DNA from: Prevotella sp.
Lineage (GTDB): Bacteria > Bacteroidota > Bacteroidia > Bacteroidales > Bacteroidaceae
Length of the DNA stretch: 43,615 bases
Assembly (NCBI GenBank): GCA_003447235.1
Contig: DLZV01000009.1
Coordinates: 1-43,615 of the forward strand
Direction of reading: 5' to 3'
Both the position numbers and the translations under genes were made by a program. The notes beneath the pieces are model-generated. The model saw only the letters and a list, made by a program, of their open reading frames with translations. It was not told the origin of the DNA and ran no database searches. Within the stretch, counting starts at the first letter, position 1. Each line of letters opens with the position of its first letter. Of the stretch, positions 1-8,214 are shown in pieces.

Positions 1-172
1 GTTGTAAAAGTTGTTCAAGTTGTCTTCTATGTGTCCACGTCGAGTCACTCCATTTTCCGGAAGAACCTAATTATTGAGCATCAGAAATGCAAATATTGTC
101 TTCTAAAACATCAACTTTAAGATGCTTGCACGAAAAGAGAAGAAGGAGCAACAGCAATGGTTCCACACAACA

Positions 173-1465
173 TTATGAACGCAGAAAGGCTCCATAGAGC
201 GGCATGTTGGAGATATTCTCTTGTTGACGATAAGGCAACATAGAATAACGGATGGCAGATATGTCAGGGTGCGCCTTAAGATAGTTATGCAATGAGGTGG
301 CTTTGATGTTTGTACCGCCTTTTACTTCTATAGGCAATAATGCCCCGTCACGCTGAACAAGGAAATCCATTTCCATACGAGAAGTATCAGAACTGTAATA
401 ATAGATGTGGGTAATACCCGATGCAAGCAACTGCTGAAGGACATACTGTTCAGTGAACGCTCCTTTATACTCCGTGAATACGTTATCTCCAAGCAACACA
501 TCCTTTGCTGCGGTGTCAGCCATAGCTCCCATCAGTCCACAATCGCACAGATACAACTTGAATGCCGACAAGTCTTCATAAAACTTCAACGGCAACTCAG
601 GCTTTGTCACCTTGGTTATTTTATAAACCAAACCGGCATCCTCTAACCACTGTATGGCTAACTCAAATTCCTTGGCTCTGCCACCCTTCTTCAATACCCC
701 ATAGACAAACTTCTTATTCTCTTTCGAAAGCTGACCGAGTATGGACTGCCATACCATATCTATGCGAGGCACCTCCTGTGCAGGAGCATGCTTGGAGAAG
801 TCGCTTGCATAATTGGAGAGAATTTCGTTCTGAATAGTGCGCACTTGGCCGAGCAATTTGTTTTCCACATACATCTTCACAACTTCAGGCATTCCGCCCA
901 CGTAATAGTATTGACGCAAATAGTCTTTTAGTTTTTCGTGGAACGCATTCATCAATGCATAATCCTTGCTGTGCATCAGCTTGAGCAGCCGGTCCTCTCC
1001 CATAGCCATAAGAAATTCTTCAAAATCCATAGGGAATAGACGCATTGTCTGAACCTTGCCTACGGGAAATGACACACCTGCATGCAGGGCAACCCCCAAC
1101 AGCGAACCAGCCACCACAATATGATACTCTGGAGCATCTTCGCAGAAATACTTCAAAGCTTCCAACGCCTGTGGGAATGCTTGCACCTCATCCAAGAATA
1201 TAAGGGTTTTGCCAGGGACTACATCCACGCCAGTCAAAGCACTTAACCCTCGAATGATTCTCGCCGTATCGAAGTCGCCTTCGTAGATGGCTTGCAGGTT
1301 ATCATTTCTATCGCAACTTACATAAGCAAGATTATCAAACTCTGCTTGACCGAATTCTTTAAGAATATAAGTCTTGCCACATTGTCTTACTCCGTTTAAT
1401 ATCAATGGCTTATGATGCTCTTGATATTTCCATTCCACAAGCTTAGCATATATCTTTCTCTTCAT
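173..1465 (-). CDS. AAA ATPase with C-terminal DUF4143 nuclease-like domain
   Basis: A 430-residue protein of the AAA_14/DUF4143 family. The P-loop GVRQCGKT lies at about residues 25-32 and a Walker B-like stretch (TLIFLDEVQ) at about 87-95. The C-terminal third carries a PD-(D/E)XK-like pattern (MEMDFLVQ, then LLPIEVKGG), as is usual for this family. Biological roles are poorly known; many copies are scattered accessory genes in Bacteroidota genomes, and some have been suggested to be toxin-like or defence-related. It stands alone, with no same-strand neighbour. The start at 1465 is directly preceded by an array of four repeats (1471-1586), so expression is probably controlled there. Base composition is more A+T-rich than the central genes. 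Family assignment is firm; function is unknown. Confidence 0.9.
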   Translation of the reverse strand: MKRKIYAKLVEWKYQEHHKPLILNGVRQCGKTYILKEFGQAEFDNLAYVSCDRNDNLQAIYEGDFDTARIIRGLSALTGVDVVPGKTLIFLDEVQAFPQALEALKYFCEDAPEYHIVVAGSLLGVALHAGVSFPVGKVQTMRLFPMDFEEFLMAMGEDRLLKLMHSKDYALMNAFHEKLKDYLRQYYYVGGMPEVVKMYVENKLLGQVRTIQNEILSNYASDFSKHAPAQEVPRIDMVWQSILGQLSKENKKFVYGVLKKGGRAKEFELAIQWLEDAGLVYKITKVTKPELPLKFYEDLSAFKLYLCDCGLMGAMADTAAKDVLLGDNVFTEYKGAFTEQYVLQQLLASGITHIYYYSSDTSRMEMDFLVQRDGALLPIEVKGGTNIKATSLHNYLKAHPDISAIRYSMLPYRQQENISNMPLYGAFLRS

Positions 1466-1470
1466 ATTTT

Positions 1471-1586
1471 TACACGTTTAGACACATGAAATAGTCAGAT
1501 TGTCACACTTTTCGACACATGACAACGTCGAGAGTTTACACTTTCTGACACATAACATCAATGCAAAGCTACACTTTTCGACACAT
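1471..1586 (-). repeat. Four 17-bp direct repeats with exact 33-bp period (iteron-like operator array)
   Basis: Copies lie at 1471-1487, 1504-1520, 1537-1553 and 1570-1586, so each starts exactly 33 bp after the last. The plus-strand consensus is YACACTTTTCGACACAT; copies 2 and 4 are nearly identical, 1 and 3 differ at a few positions. The 16-bp spacers are unrelated in sequence. The array ends 6 bp before the start codon of the DUF4143 ATPase, and the copy farthest from the gene overlaps its putative promoter. It looks like a multi-site operator or an RNA repeat in the leader. Confidence 0.85.
1563..1571 (-). promoter_or_regulatory. Putative -7 element for the DUF4143 ATPase
   Basis: The minus strand reads TAGCTTTGC here, matching TAnnTTTGC. 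The TA belongs to the outermost 17-bp repeat, so a protein bound there would overlap the promoter. The predicted transcript would carry the three inner repeats in its leader. Confidence 0.5.
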
Positions 1587-2046
1587 ACAGCCAAATTAAC
1601 ATTGAGCATAAAGTGGGATATTAAGATATTTTAAAACAAGAAGAACTATTATAATCGATGTAGCGAATGTTGACGATGAAAGAACGGTGAATGCGCTTGC
1701 ACTTATCATCGTGGCATATTCTTCTGTGATCGACTCAACCCTCGGTCTAAGGTGTAGATCGTTCGGCTGTCGGAGGCGTGTGTAAAGCCTAATCATGTAT
1801 TCTTCGGATGAACCCCCAAAAGAGCGAAAGTAACCGAAGTAACCGTCATGTAAAAAACTGTGTTTCTCGGGGAGAAATTTTTGCAACCTCGGGAGGAAAC
1901 AAACTTTCTGCCAATTGATGGTTGATTCTCAATGCTGTACTGCGATGATATTCTATTCCAAAGATATTCCATTCCATGACAGTGATACTTTAGTAAAAAA
2001 TATCTGAAACAGATAGCTCTCAATGTGTCGTTTGCGGAAAAATGCA
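1587..2046. other. Intergenic stretch without a convincing gene
   Basis: About 460 bases, A+T-rich. Short open frames exist on the minus strand, but none resembles a known protein. A plus-strand frame at about 1650-1786 lacks a start codon and gives a protein-like run (including DVANVDDERTVNALALIIVA) before stopping; it may be a gene remnant. Confidence 0.4.
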
Positions 2047-2055
2047 TACCTTTGC
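2047..2055 (+). promoter_or_regulatory. -7 promoter element for the aldo/keto reductase
   Basis: A perfect TACCTTTGC, 58 bp before the start codon at 2114. No clear TTG is seen at the ideal distance upstream. Confidence 0.6.
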
Positions 2056-2113
2056 AGGTGAAGGCAATGGGCGCTTCTTTTATGCAATTGACAGTAACTA
2101 ATAACAGAACAAT

Positions 2114-2974
2114 ATGGAAACAATAAAGTTAAGCAATGGCGTGGAAATGCCACAGGTGGGATATGGTGTTTATCAGGTGGAGCCTGAGGAATGTGAGGCT
2201 CTGGTGGTGGATGCCATCAATGTGGGCTATCGGATGATCGATACGGCTCAGGCTTATCTCAATGAGCAGGCTGTGGGCAGTGGGTGGAGAAAGAGTGGCG
2301 TAAGCCGTGATGATCTATTCCTGGTTTCAAAGGTGTGGCCTTCCAATTATGGCGAGGGCCAGACCATGAAAAGCATCGACGAGAGTCTGCGCAAGCTGCA
2401 GACGGACCACATCGACCTCATGCTTCTTCACCAGCCTTATTGCGACCGCTATGGAGCCTATCGTGACTTGGAGAAGGCCTATAAGGCCGGCAAGCTCCGT
2501 GCCATCGGCGTGAGCAACTTCTTCCCTGACCATTTGGTTGACCTTGCCTCCAACATGGAGATTGCACCGATGGTTAATCAGATGGAGACGCATGTCTTCG
2601 ACCAGCAGCGCGAGACTCGCAGATTTATGGACGAGTTGGGTACGCGTCTCATGGCATGGGCTCCTTTGGCAGAGGGTGCCAACGGACTGTTCTCCAATCC
2701 GACCCTTACACAGATCGGAGAGAAGCACGGCAAGACGGCGGCGCAAGTGGCGCTGCGCTGGTTGTTGCAGAACGACGTGATCATCATCCCGAAGACCGTC
2801 CATAAGGAACGGATGCAGGAGAATCTGAATCTGTTTGATTTCGAACTCGACGCTGACGACATGCAGGCTATCGCCACCCTCGACACGGGCCATAGCCTCT
2901 TCCTCGACCATCATGACGGGGAGGTGACCAAGCAGTTTATGGAGTGGCGAGCTGTGGTGAAGCCTACAGAATAA
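2114..2974 (+). CDS. Aldo/keto reductase (2,5-diketo-D-gluconate reductase-like)
   Basis: 286 residues, the usual size for cytoplasmic NADPH-dependent aldo/keto reductases that reduce small aldehydes and ketones. The family tetrad is visible: Asp in IDTAQAY, Tyr of the same segment, Lys in LVSKVWP and His in MLLHQP. The segment AIGVSNF and the C-terminal IIIPKTVHKERMQEN, which binds the 2'-phosphate of NADPH in the family, are also present. The start at 2114 begins the conserved METIKLSNGVEMP segment and has a promoter upstream. The stop lies only 12 bp from the stop of the convergent helicase gene. The true substrate cannot be told from sequence. Confidence 0.92.
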   Translation: METIKLSNGVEMPQVGYGVYQVEPEECEALVVDAINVGYRMIDTAQAYLNEQAVGSGWRKSGVSRDDLFLVSKVWPSNYGEGQTMKSIDESLRKLQTDHIDLMLLHQPYCDRYGAYRDLEKAYKAGKLRAIGVSNFFPDHLVDLASNMEIAPMVNQMETHVFDQQRETRRFMDELGTRLMAWAPLAEGANGLFSNPTLTQIGEKHGKTAAQVALRWLLQNDVIIIPKTVHKERMQENLNLFDFELDADDMQAIATLDTGHSLFLDHHDGEVTKQFMEWRAVVKPTE

Positions 2975-2986
2975 ACAGGAGAAGAC

Positions 2987-5900
2987 TTAGATCTCATGGC
3001 GAGGCATGTCGTCGATGAGGTCTTTGAAGAGGGTGTTTTGACGCAGGATGGCCTCATTGCCTGTGATGATCAGTTGTTTTCTGGCCCGCGTTAGGGCGAC
3101 GTTGAGTTTGCGGTCAATCACTTTGCCGTCCTCCACAAAGCAGTTGCTGGTGAGGAAGTCGAGCTGGTAGCGGTTCTGGACGGTGAAGGAGTAGATGATA
3201 ATGTCGCGCTGAGACCCCTGGTATCGCTCCACGGTATCGATGCTGATGGGGATGAGGCTGGGAATGTCCAGACGATTGATTTCTTGCCGTATCATCGCTA
3301 TCTGATTGCGGTAAGGCACGATGACACCGACGGTTTTGGACGGGTCGAAACTCGTGCCGGAGAGCGTGTGGATCGTCTTGAGCAGTTGTGCCACGATACG
3401 TGCCTCCTCCGTATTTACTTTCTCGCTCACTCCCGCCTGCCTACAGTTTTTGGATGGGAAGAAGAGACGGCGGTTTTCCATGAGCAGACGGCCCAGGGGC
3501 GACAAGGTCTGCTGAACGGAGGAGGGCACGGATGGGTAGATGGTGTCCTCCAACTGGTGGGGCAGCGGGACGCAGAGAAGGTCTTCGCGCTCGTAAAACC
3601 GACGGTTGGGGAAGTCGGCTATCTCTGGATGCATGCGCCCTTGGCGACGTAGGATGCCGATGAAATCGGTTCTTTTGGCTGCTCGTTCCGTATTGATAAG
3701 CCGTTCGAAGAGCGAGTGGCGGCAGTCGGTGAGCTGGATCTCCCGGAGGATGGGTTCCTCTACGACTGATTCGGCGGCATCCTGCTGCACGACAGCAGGC
3801 AACTGCTTGTGGTCGCCAATCAACACAAACTTGTCGATGCAGCAGCGCCCGTTGCAGTGAGCTCCGAGGATGCCCATGAGGTTGGGTTCGAGGATCTGGC
3901 TTGCCTCATCGACGATCGCCACATCGAAGTGCTTCACCTGGAAGAGGAAGGGGCGGGCCGCAAGGGTGCTCGTCGTAGCCACGACGAGGGAGGTCTGGTC
4001 GATGATCGCCTTGATAGCCGACAGGGTAGGCCGCGCCGTCAGTCGCTCGCTCAGTAGGTGGGACTGGTACCGTGGGTCGCAGCTGTAGGCGCTACCCAAA
4101 CGGATGAAGTCGATGTTGTTGTCCACAAGCATGCCGCAGATCTCGTCCACGGCGCGGTGGGTGTAGGAGAGCAACAACCCATTGCCACCAGTAGGCCTCT
4201 CGGGAGTGGGCAGCAGGATCAGTTCGCGCACCAGATACTGAAGCGCCATCGAGGTCTTGCCCGTACCAGGAGGACCTACAAGTAGGAAGTAGTCCTGCGC
4301 CTGCTTCGCTTTTTCCACGATTTCATCGTAGTTTTTATTGTAGCTTTGGGATAATCGCAGGGTTTTGTCTGCCATGGGAGGTCGCTTTGCGAGTAGTACG
4401 TCGCGGCGTGCCTCAGGTGCCGTGACAAAGGTGTAGAGCCCGCCCATTGCCGAGGTTGATCCGATGTCGCTGCCCGCATGCTCAAGGCAGTACCACCGCT
4501 TGTCGTCATCTACTTGGAGGATATGTGGGTTCTGTTGTCCGTCGTTGAGATGGACGACGAGCTGGGTGGGTGTGATTTCCTGGAGCGTACCCTTGTGGAG
4601 TATGCTACGCCTCACGTCTGGAGCCTTGTCTTGGTCGTAGGCGTAGAGATAGACCATGTCTCCACGTCGGAAGTTAGGCAGGAAATCATCCTCTTGTTTG
4701 GGGATAAGGAGCGTGAGGGTGTCGTAGCCTCCCGTGCCATCCGATTTTTTGTCAACGATGCGCAGACGGGTAAAGATATTGCCTGTCTCCCGCTTCATGC
4801 TCAGTGGCATGTTCCATAAGTCGGCACCTGCCGAACCCACACCCTCCTGTGAGCCAACCTTGGCGACGATCTGCTCCCGCATCACAAAGCGCATCATACG
4901 GCAGAAATAGGCTCTTTCGAGCGGTTTCATCGTTTGTAGCGGCGTAGTAACGGTCTCGATCTGAGGTTGTAGGTATGCATGGAAGAAGTAGTCGTCGAGG
5001 TGCTCCGTGTTGAGCGTAGAGACGTGGAGGTGGGGGAGAATGCGCTCCAGTCCGTGGAATGCCATCCAATACTCCAAGGCGACCACTTGGTTGCGATACT
5101 TCAGTGCTTCGCGTAGGAGCTTTCTTAGCGACTCCACTTGCATCAGCCCGTCGGGCAGCGGGTATTTTGAGTAAAGCAGATAGATATCGGCATGTTTTGG
5201 GCTGAGACCGAAATTGTAGCTCAAGACGCCGAAGTAGAGCAACACCTGTACATAGTGTTTCTCTACATGAAGCGAACCATAGCGGTTGCGCGTGTGGCGC
5301 TTGAGGAAGTAGTTTTGTCCCGATTTCTGCTCCACAAGCAGTCGCAGGTCGGTCGTCATGAGGTCGACGCGTCCCTGGATGCCCAATTTCTCGCAGATGA
5401 AACTCGGTTCGAGGATAGCCTTCTCCTTATTATATCTGCCAAAGAGTTCGGCAACGACTGCCTGCATGTTGCTTACTTGCGACTCGGCAAGCTTTTTAAA
5501 CTCGCTGGGGTCGAAGTCGGGGCAGCAGGCGTACTCGATAGCCTTCTCGCGGAAATTGCGTTGCAGCGTGTCGGCGAAATGGTATTGGGCATGGTTGATA
5601 AGGTCGTCGAGGGCACTCCCTGCGAAGTTACCGAGCAAGATGTGTTTGCTGTTCTGCCGTTCTTTCAGCCGGTGGAGCGTGAAGAGCAAAGGGTGGTGGC
5701 CGTAGTCCTCGAAGCAGGAGGCGATGGCGGAGATGTCCAGCAGATAGTCGGGCTCGACGATGATGAGGCCCGGGATCAGACGCTCATCCTCCCGATGGCA
5801 GTCGAGGAGGTTGAGCGTCATGCCCTCCTGTAGAATGCGGGTGAGATAGGAAAAGTCGATGTAGTCGGGCGTGTGGCGGTAGTCGATTGTTACCAACTCC

Positions 5901-6373
5901 TCGTCGCAGTCTTGGTTGACAACGGTAGCGTGGATGGTCTCGTCGTCGAACGAGCGCACCACGCAGCGGAGGTAGGTGTAACTGCTGATGGGGCTGCCCT
6001 GGGTCATTCTTCCCGTAGCGGGAATGCGCCCGACCAGCGAGGCTGGGACAGAAGTTTGGAATACGGCGGAGACAAACAACGCCAGTGCACGGCAGTCGTA
6101 GCCCAGGTCCTCTGGTGAGAGGGGTTCGTCGCTATTGCTATGACGGCGCATTTGCTGGATGGCGAGCACGTCTTGTGACGCCATGTGACGATCGCGGCAG
6201 AGATAGTCCACCTGCGAACTAAGGTTGCCGAAGGCATGTCGCGTATGGCGAAGGCCCTCGTGACAACAAAGTACGAGGGTATCGTGCAGGATGTGGTTCG
6301 CCACGCCCTGCGCTTCCGTTGCCAGGGCTTCCTCTATCCGTTGGTATAGGTCTTGCGCCGTAATATATTCCAT
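2987..6373 (-). CDS. Dna2-like fused PD-(D/E)XK nuclease and superfamily 1 helicase
   Basis: A 1128-residue protein. The middle of the N-terminal half has a nuclease motif at about 330-352 (GRVDLMTTDLRLLVEQKSG), with the Asp and the Glu-x-Lys of PD-(D/E)XK enzymes. The C-terminal half is a complete SF1B helicase: Walker A GPPGTGKT (about 697-704), DEASQ of motif II, IGDHKQLPAVV of motif III, TVERYQGSQRD of motif V and LNVALTRAR of motif VI. The order nuclease-helicase matches eukaryotic Dna2 and its bacterial relatives, which process 5' flaps and DNA ends. The Fe-S cysteine arrangement typical of Dna2 is not obvious. It is the last gene of an operon with the hydrolase (37 bp upstream) and the LOG protein. 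Biological role here is inferred as DNA repair or defence. Confidence 0.88.
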   Translation of the reverse strand: MEYITAQDLYQRIEEALATEAQGVANHILHDTLVLCCHEGLRHTRHAFGNLSSQVDYLCRDRHMASQDVLAIQQMRRHSNSDEPLSPEDLGYDCRALALFVSAVFQTSVPASLVGRIPATGRMTQGSPISSYTYLRCVVRSFDDETIHATVVNQDCDEELVTIDYRHTPDYIDFSYLTRILQEGMTLNLLDCHREDERLIPGLIIVEPDYLLDISAIASCFEDYGHHPLLFTLHRLKERQNSKHILLGNFAGSALDDLINHAQYHFADTLQRNFREKAIEYACCPDFDPSEFKKLAESQVSNMQAVVAELFGRYNKEKAILEPSFICEKLGIQGRVDLMTTDLRLLVEQKSGQNYFLKRHTRNRYGSLHVEKHYVQVLLYFGVLSYNFGLSPKHADIYLLYSKYPLPDGLMQVESLRKLLREALKYRNQVVALEYWMAFHGLERILPHLHVSTLNTEHLDDYFFHAYLQPQIETVTTPLQTMKPLERAYFCRMMRFVMREQIVAKVGSQEGVGSAGADLWNMPLSMKRETGNIFTRLRIVDKKSDGTGGYDTLTLLIPKQEDDFLPNFRRGDMVYLYAYDQDKAPDVRRSILHKGTLQEITPTQLVVHLNDGQQNPHILQVDDDKRWYCLEHAGSDIGSTSAMGGLYTFVTAPEARRDVLLAKRPPMADKTLRLSQSYNKNYDEIVEKAKQAQDYFLLVGPPGTGKTSMALQYLVRELILLPTPERPTGGNGLLLSYTHRAVDEICGMLVDNNIDFIRLGSAYSCDPRYQSHLLSERLTARPTLSAIKAIIDQTSLVVATTSTLAARPFLFQVKHFDVAIVDEASQILEPNLMGILGAHCNGRCCIDKFVLIGDHKQLPAVVQQDAAESVVEEPILREIQLTDCRHSLFERLINTERAAKRTDFIGILRRQGRMHPEIADFPNRRFYEREDLLCVPLPHQLEDTIYPSVPSSVQQTLSPLGRLLMENRRLFFPSKNCRQAGVSEKVNTEEARIVAQLLKTIHTLSGTSFDPSKTVGVIVPYRNQIAMIRQEINRLDIPSLIPISIDTVERYQGSQRDIIIYSFTVQNRYQLDFLTSNCFVEDGKVIDRKLNVALTRARKQLIITGNEAILRQNTLFKDLIDDMPRHEI

Positions 6374-6410
6374 GTGGTCTTCTATCGTCTCAACATTGCT
6401 TGACGGATCC

Positions 6411-7406
6411 CTATTGTCCTCCCAGTCGGTCGAAGAAGACGATGATGTCCTCCCAGGTCTTTAGCTCGTCGCTGCCGAAGCGCAGGGAAGTACCGATGAA
6501 ATCGGGTGTTTCGGTGGAGGATATGAGGTAGTCGCCATAGAGGAGCTGCAGGTTGTTGGCGAAGATGACGCGGTTCCAGGCTGGTGCACTGAAGACGCGC
6601 TCAATCCAAGCCTGCTGCGATGCCAGTTGGTCGGGGTGGCAGGTGGGGGCTGGTACGACAAAGTGGACGTTGTAGTGCTCCAGCAGTTGTTCGTAGGCTT
6701 TGTGGAGACTCGATTTTGGTTGGCCGTAGGCGTCGGCCAGCGTGTCCCAGTGGATGAGCACGGTGGGGCGGTTGCGCCCGGTCTGTCGGTCGTCGATCCA
6801 GCGGACGATGGGGATGATATAGTGGTAGATGGCTTTCTCCACCAGGCGGTGTTCGCCGTGGAAGTGGATGGCCTGTGGGTAGTGCTGGAGGAAGAGGTCG
6901 TAGGTGTGGACGATGGGGTCTTCGTCGCCGAAGATGCCAAAGACGCGCTGCTGCTCTTCGGCAGTGACTTGCGAGAAGCAGTGCTCCGTCATCTCGCGAT
7001 ACTCCTTGACCAGCGCCTTGGTGACGATGATCTCCTGTACGCCGTCTTGACGAGGATTTTGAAATGTCTGCTTCCCCATCATCTGATGCTCGCTCATCGT
7101 AGCCCCCATCTCGAAGGCGGGATTGACGCAGATACGGTCGAAGCCGTAGAGCATCTCCGTGTACATGCCTCCCATGGAGGTGCCAATGATCAGGTCGGGA
7201 CGTTCGCTCTCCACAGTCTCCTTGAGCAGGGCCATTGCCTCGGCAGGATGGACGGGGAGGTCGGGTGCCAGGACCGTGGCACGGGGCATGAACTGTCGCA
7301 GCACATCGGCAGTGTGGGTGGATCCTGCGGAGAGGAAGCCGTGGACATAGAGGATCTTTTTCCCTTCCATCAGGGAGGGGTAGCTTTTGGGAAGATATGA
7401 GTCCAT
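6411..7406 (-). CDS. YqiA/YcfP-type alpha/beta hydrolase fused to a 5'-nucleotidase-like domain
   Basis: 331 residues from the ATG at 7406; the open frame runs farther upstream but that part overlaps the LOG gene and looks non-coding. Residues 1-185 form a small alpha/beta hydrolase: KKILYVHGF, the nucleophile elbow GTSMGG, GDEDPIVHT as acid loop and FHGEHRL with the probable catalytic His. Residues about 200-331 resemble the 5'(3')-deoxyribonucleotidase branch of the HAD family (VLIHWDTLADAYGQP near the start, LLYGDYLIS near the end). The usual DxDG(V)xAD nucleophile motif appears altered to HWDTLAD, so this half may be inactive. Second gene of the LOG-hydrolase-helicase operon, 14 bp after the LOG stop. 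Substrate unknown. Confidence 0.78.
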   Translation of the reverse strand: MDSYLPKSYPSLMEGKKILYVHGFLSAGSTHTADVLRQFMPRATVLAPDLPVHPAEAMALLKETVESERPDLIIGTSMGGMYTEMLYGFDRICVNPAFEMGATMSEHQMMGKQTFQNPRQDGVQEIIVTKALVKEYREMTEHCFSQVTAEEQQRVFGIFGDEDPIVHTYDLFLQHYPQAIHFHGEHRLVEKAIYHYIIPIVRWIDDRQTGRNRPTVLIHWDTLADAYGQPKSSLHKAYEQLLEHYNVHFVVPAPTCHPDQLASQQAWIERVFSAPAWNRVIFANNLQLLYGDYLISSTETPDFIGTSLRFGSDELKTWEDIIVFFDRLGGQ

Positions 7407-7420
7407 AGTTGTTGAGGAAG

Positions 7421-7951
7421 TTAGGATAATGCTTTTTGTATGTCGTCGAGGGAGCCGGCCACGATGAAGTGGGAGCGCCAGCTTCCGCGCATGAGTCCGC
7501 GCTGCTGTAGGTCGTCCAGCAGGGTGGTCAGCGCGTCCCAGCAACCATTGATATTAAAGAGGATGACGGGGCGCCCATGGTAGCCGATGGTCTTGGAGGC
7601 CGCCACGGTGAAGATCTCGTCGAGCGTGCCGATGCCACCGGGCAGGGCGATGAAGGCATCGGCCTGGTCCATGAGCAGCGACTTGCGGTCGGAAAGGTCG
7701 TCGCACGGTATTTCGACGTCGAGGTGACGGGATCGTCGTCCGCCCTGCTCGACGATGGACGGGATAACACCGATCGTTCGCCCGCCCTGGTCTTTGACGG
7801 CACGGGCCACACACTCCATCAGTCCAGAATCACATCCGCCGAAGACAAGGGTGTGGCCTTCGCGGGCCATCCATTCACCCAACTGAGTCGTCAAACGGAA
7901 GTATTCCGGATCGATCTCGTCGTTGGCGGAGCAGAAAACAGCAATCTTCAT
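7421..7951 (-). CDS. LOG-family protein (nucleoside 5'-monophosphate phosphoribohydrolase-like)
   Basis: 176 residues, typical for the LOG ('lysine decarboxylase-like', TIGR00730) family. It has the signature ALPGGIGTLDEIF at about 103-115 and FGGCDSGLMECVARA near residues 37-52. Characterised members cleave nucleoside 5'-monophosphates (cytokinin ribotides, AMP) to base and ribose 5-phosphate. It is the first gene of a minus-strand operon with the hydrolase and the Dna2-like helicase. A TACTTTTGC element 28-36 bp upstream is a likely promoter. Older annotations as lysine decarboxylase are wrong for this family. Confidence 0.92.
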   Translation of the reverse strand: MKIAVFCSANDEIDPEYFRLTTQLGEWMAREGHTLVFGGCDSGLMECVARAVKDQGGRTIGVIPSIVEQGGRRSRHLDVEIPCDDLSDRKSLLMDQADAFIALPGGIGTLDEIFTVAASKTIGYHGRPVILFNINGCWDALTTLLDDLQQRGLMRGSWRSHFIVAGSLDDIQKALS

Positions 7952-7978
7952 AGATATCTATGTTTTGGTTTAACTGTG

Positions 7979-7987
7979 GCAAAAGTA
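7979..7987 (-). promoter_or_regulatory. -7 promoter element for the LOG-hydrolase-helicase operon
   Basis: The minus strand reads TACTTTTGC, 28 bp from the LOG start codon. The unit is divergent from pta, with both promoters inside the 7952-8214 spacer. Confidence 0.55.
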
Positions 7988-8139
7988 CTACTTTTCCCCG
8001 ACATTCCTGCATGATTTGTCGGAAATGATGGGCGGAAAAGTCCTTTCGGCTACGAAACGCCCTTCCATAGGGCGCACGAAGAAAGAAGCGGGGAAAACCT
8101 TTCTTGTGAATATCTTGTGAAAAAAAACGCAGTCTTTAC

Positions 8140-8169
8140 TTGAATGTGAAAAATTTTCCATACCTTTGC
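8140..8169 (+). promoter_or_regulatory. Promoter of pta-ackA
   Basis: TTG at 8140-8142 and TACCTTTGC at 8161-8169, separated by 18 bp, close to the Bacteroidota consensus. The leader before pta is about 40 nt. Confidence 0.75.
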
Positions 8170-8214
8170 CCTTGGTTAAGGAGAACGAAACATCTCAATC
8201 ATAATTTAAAAACC

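Noticed and set aside
1471..1586. The four repeats as a small CRISPR array
   Set aside because: Repeats of 17 bp with 16-bp spacers are too short for CRISPR, the copies vary, no cas genes are present, and the array overlaps a promoter and start codon.
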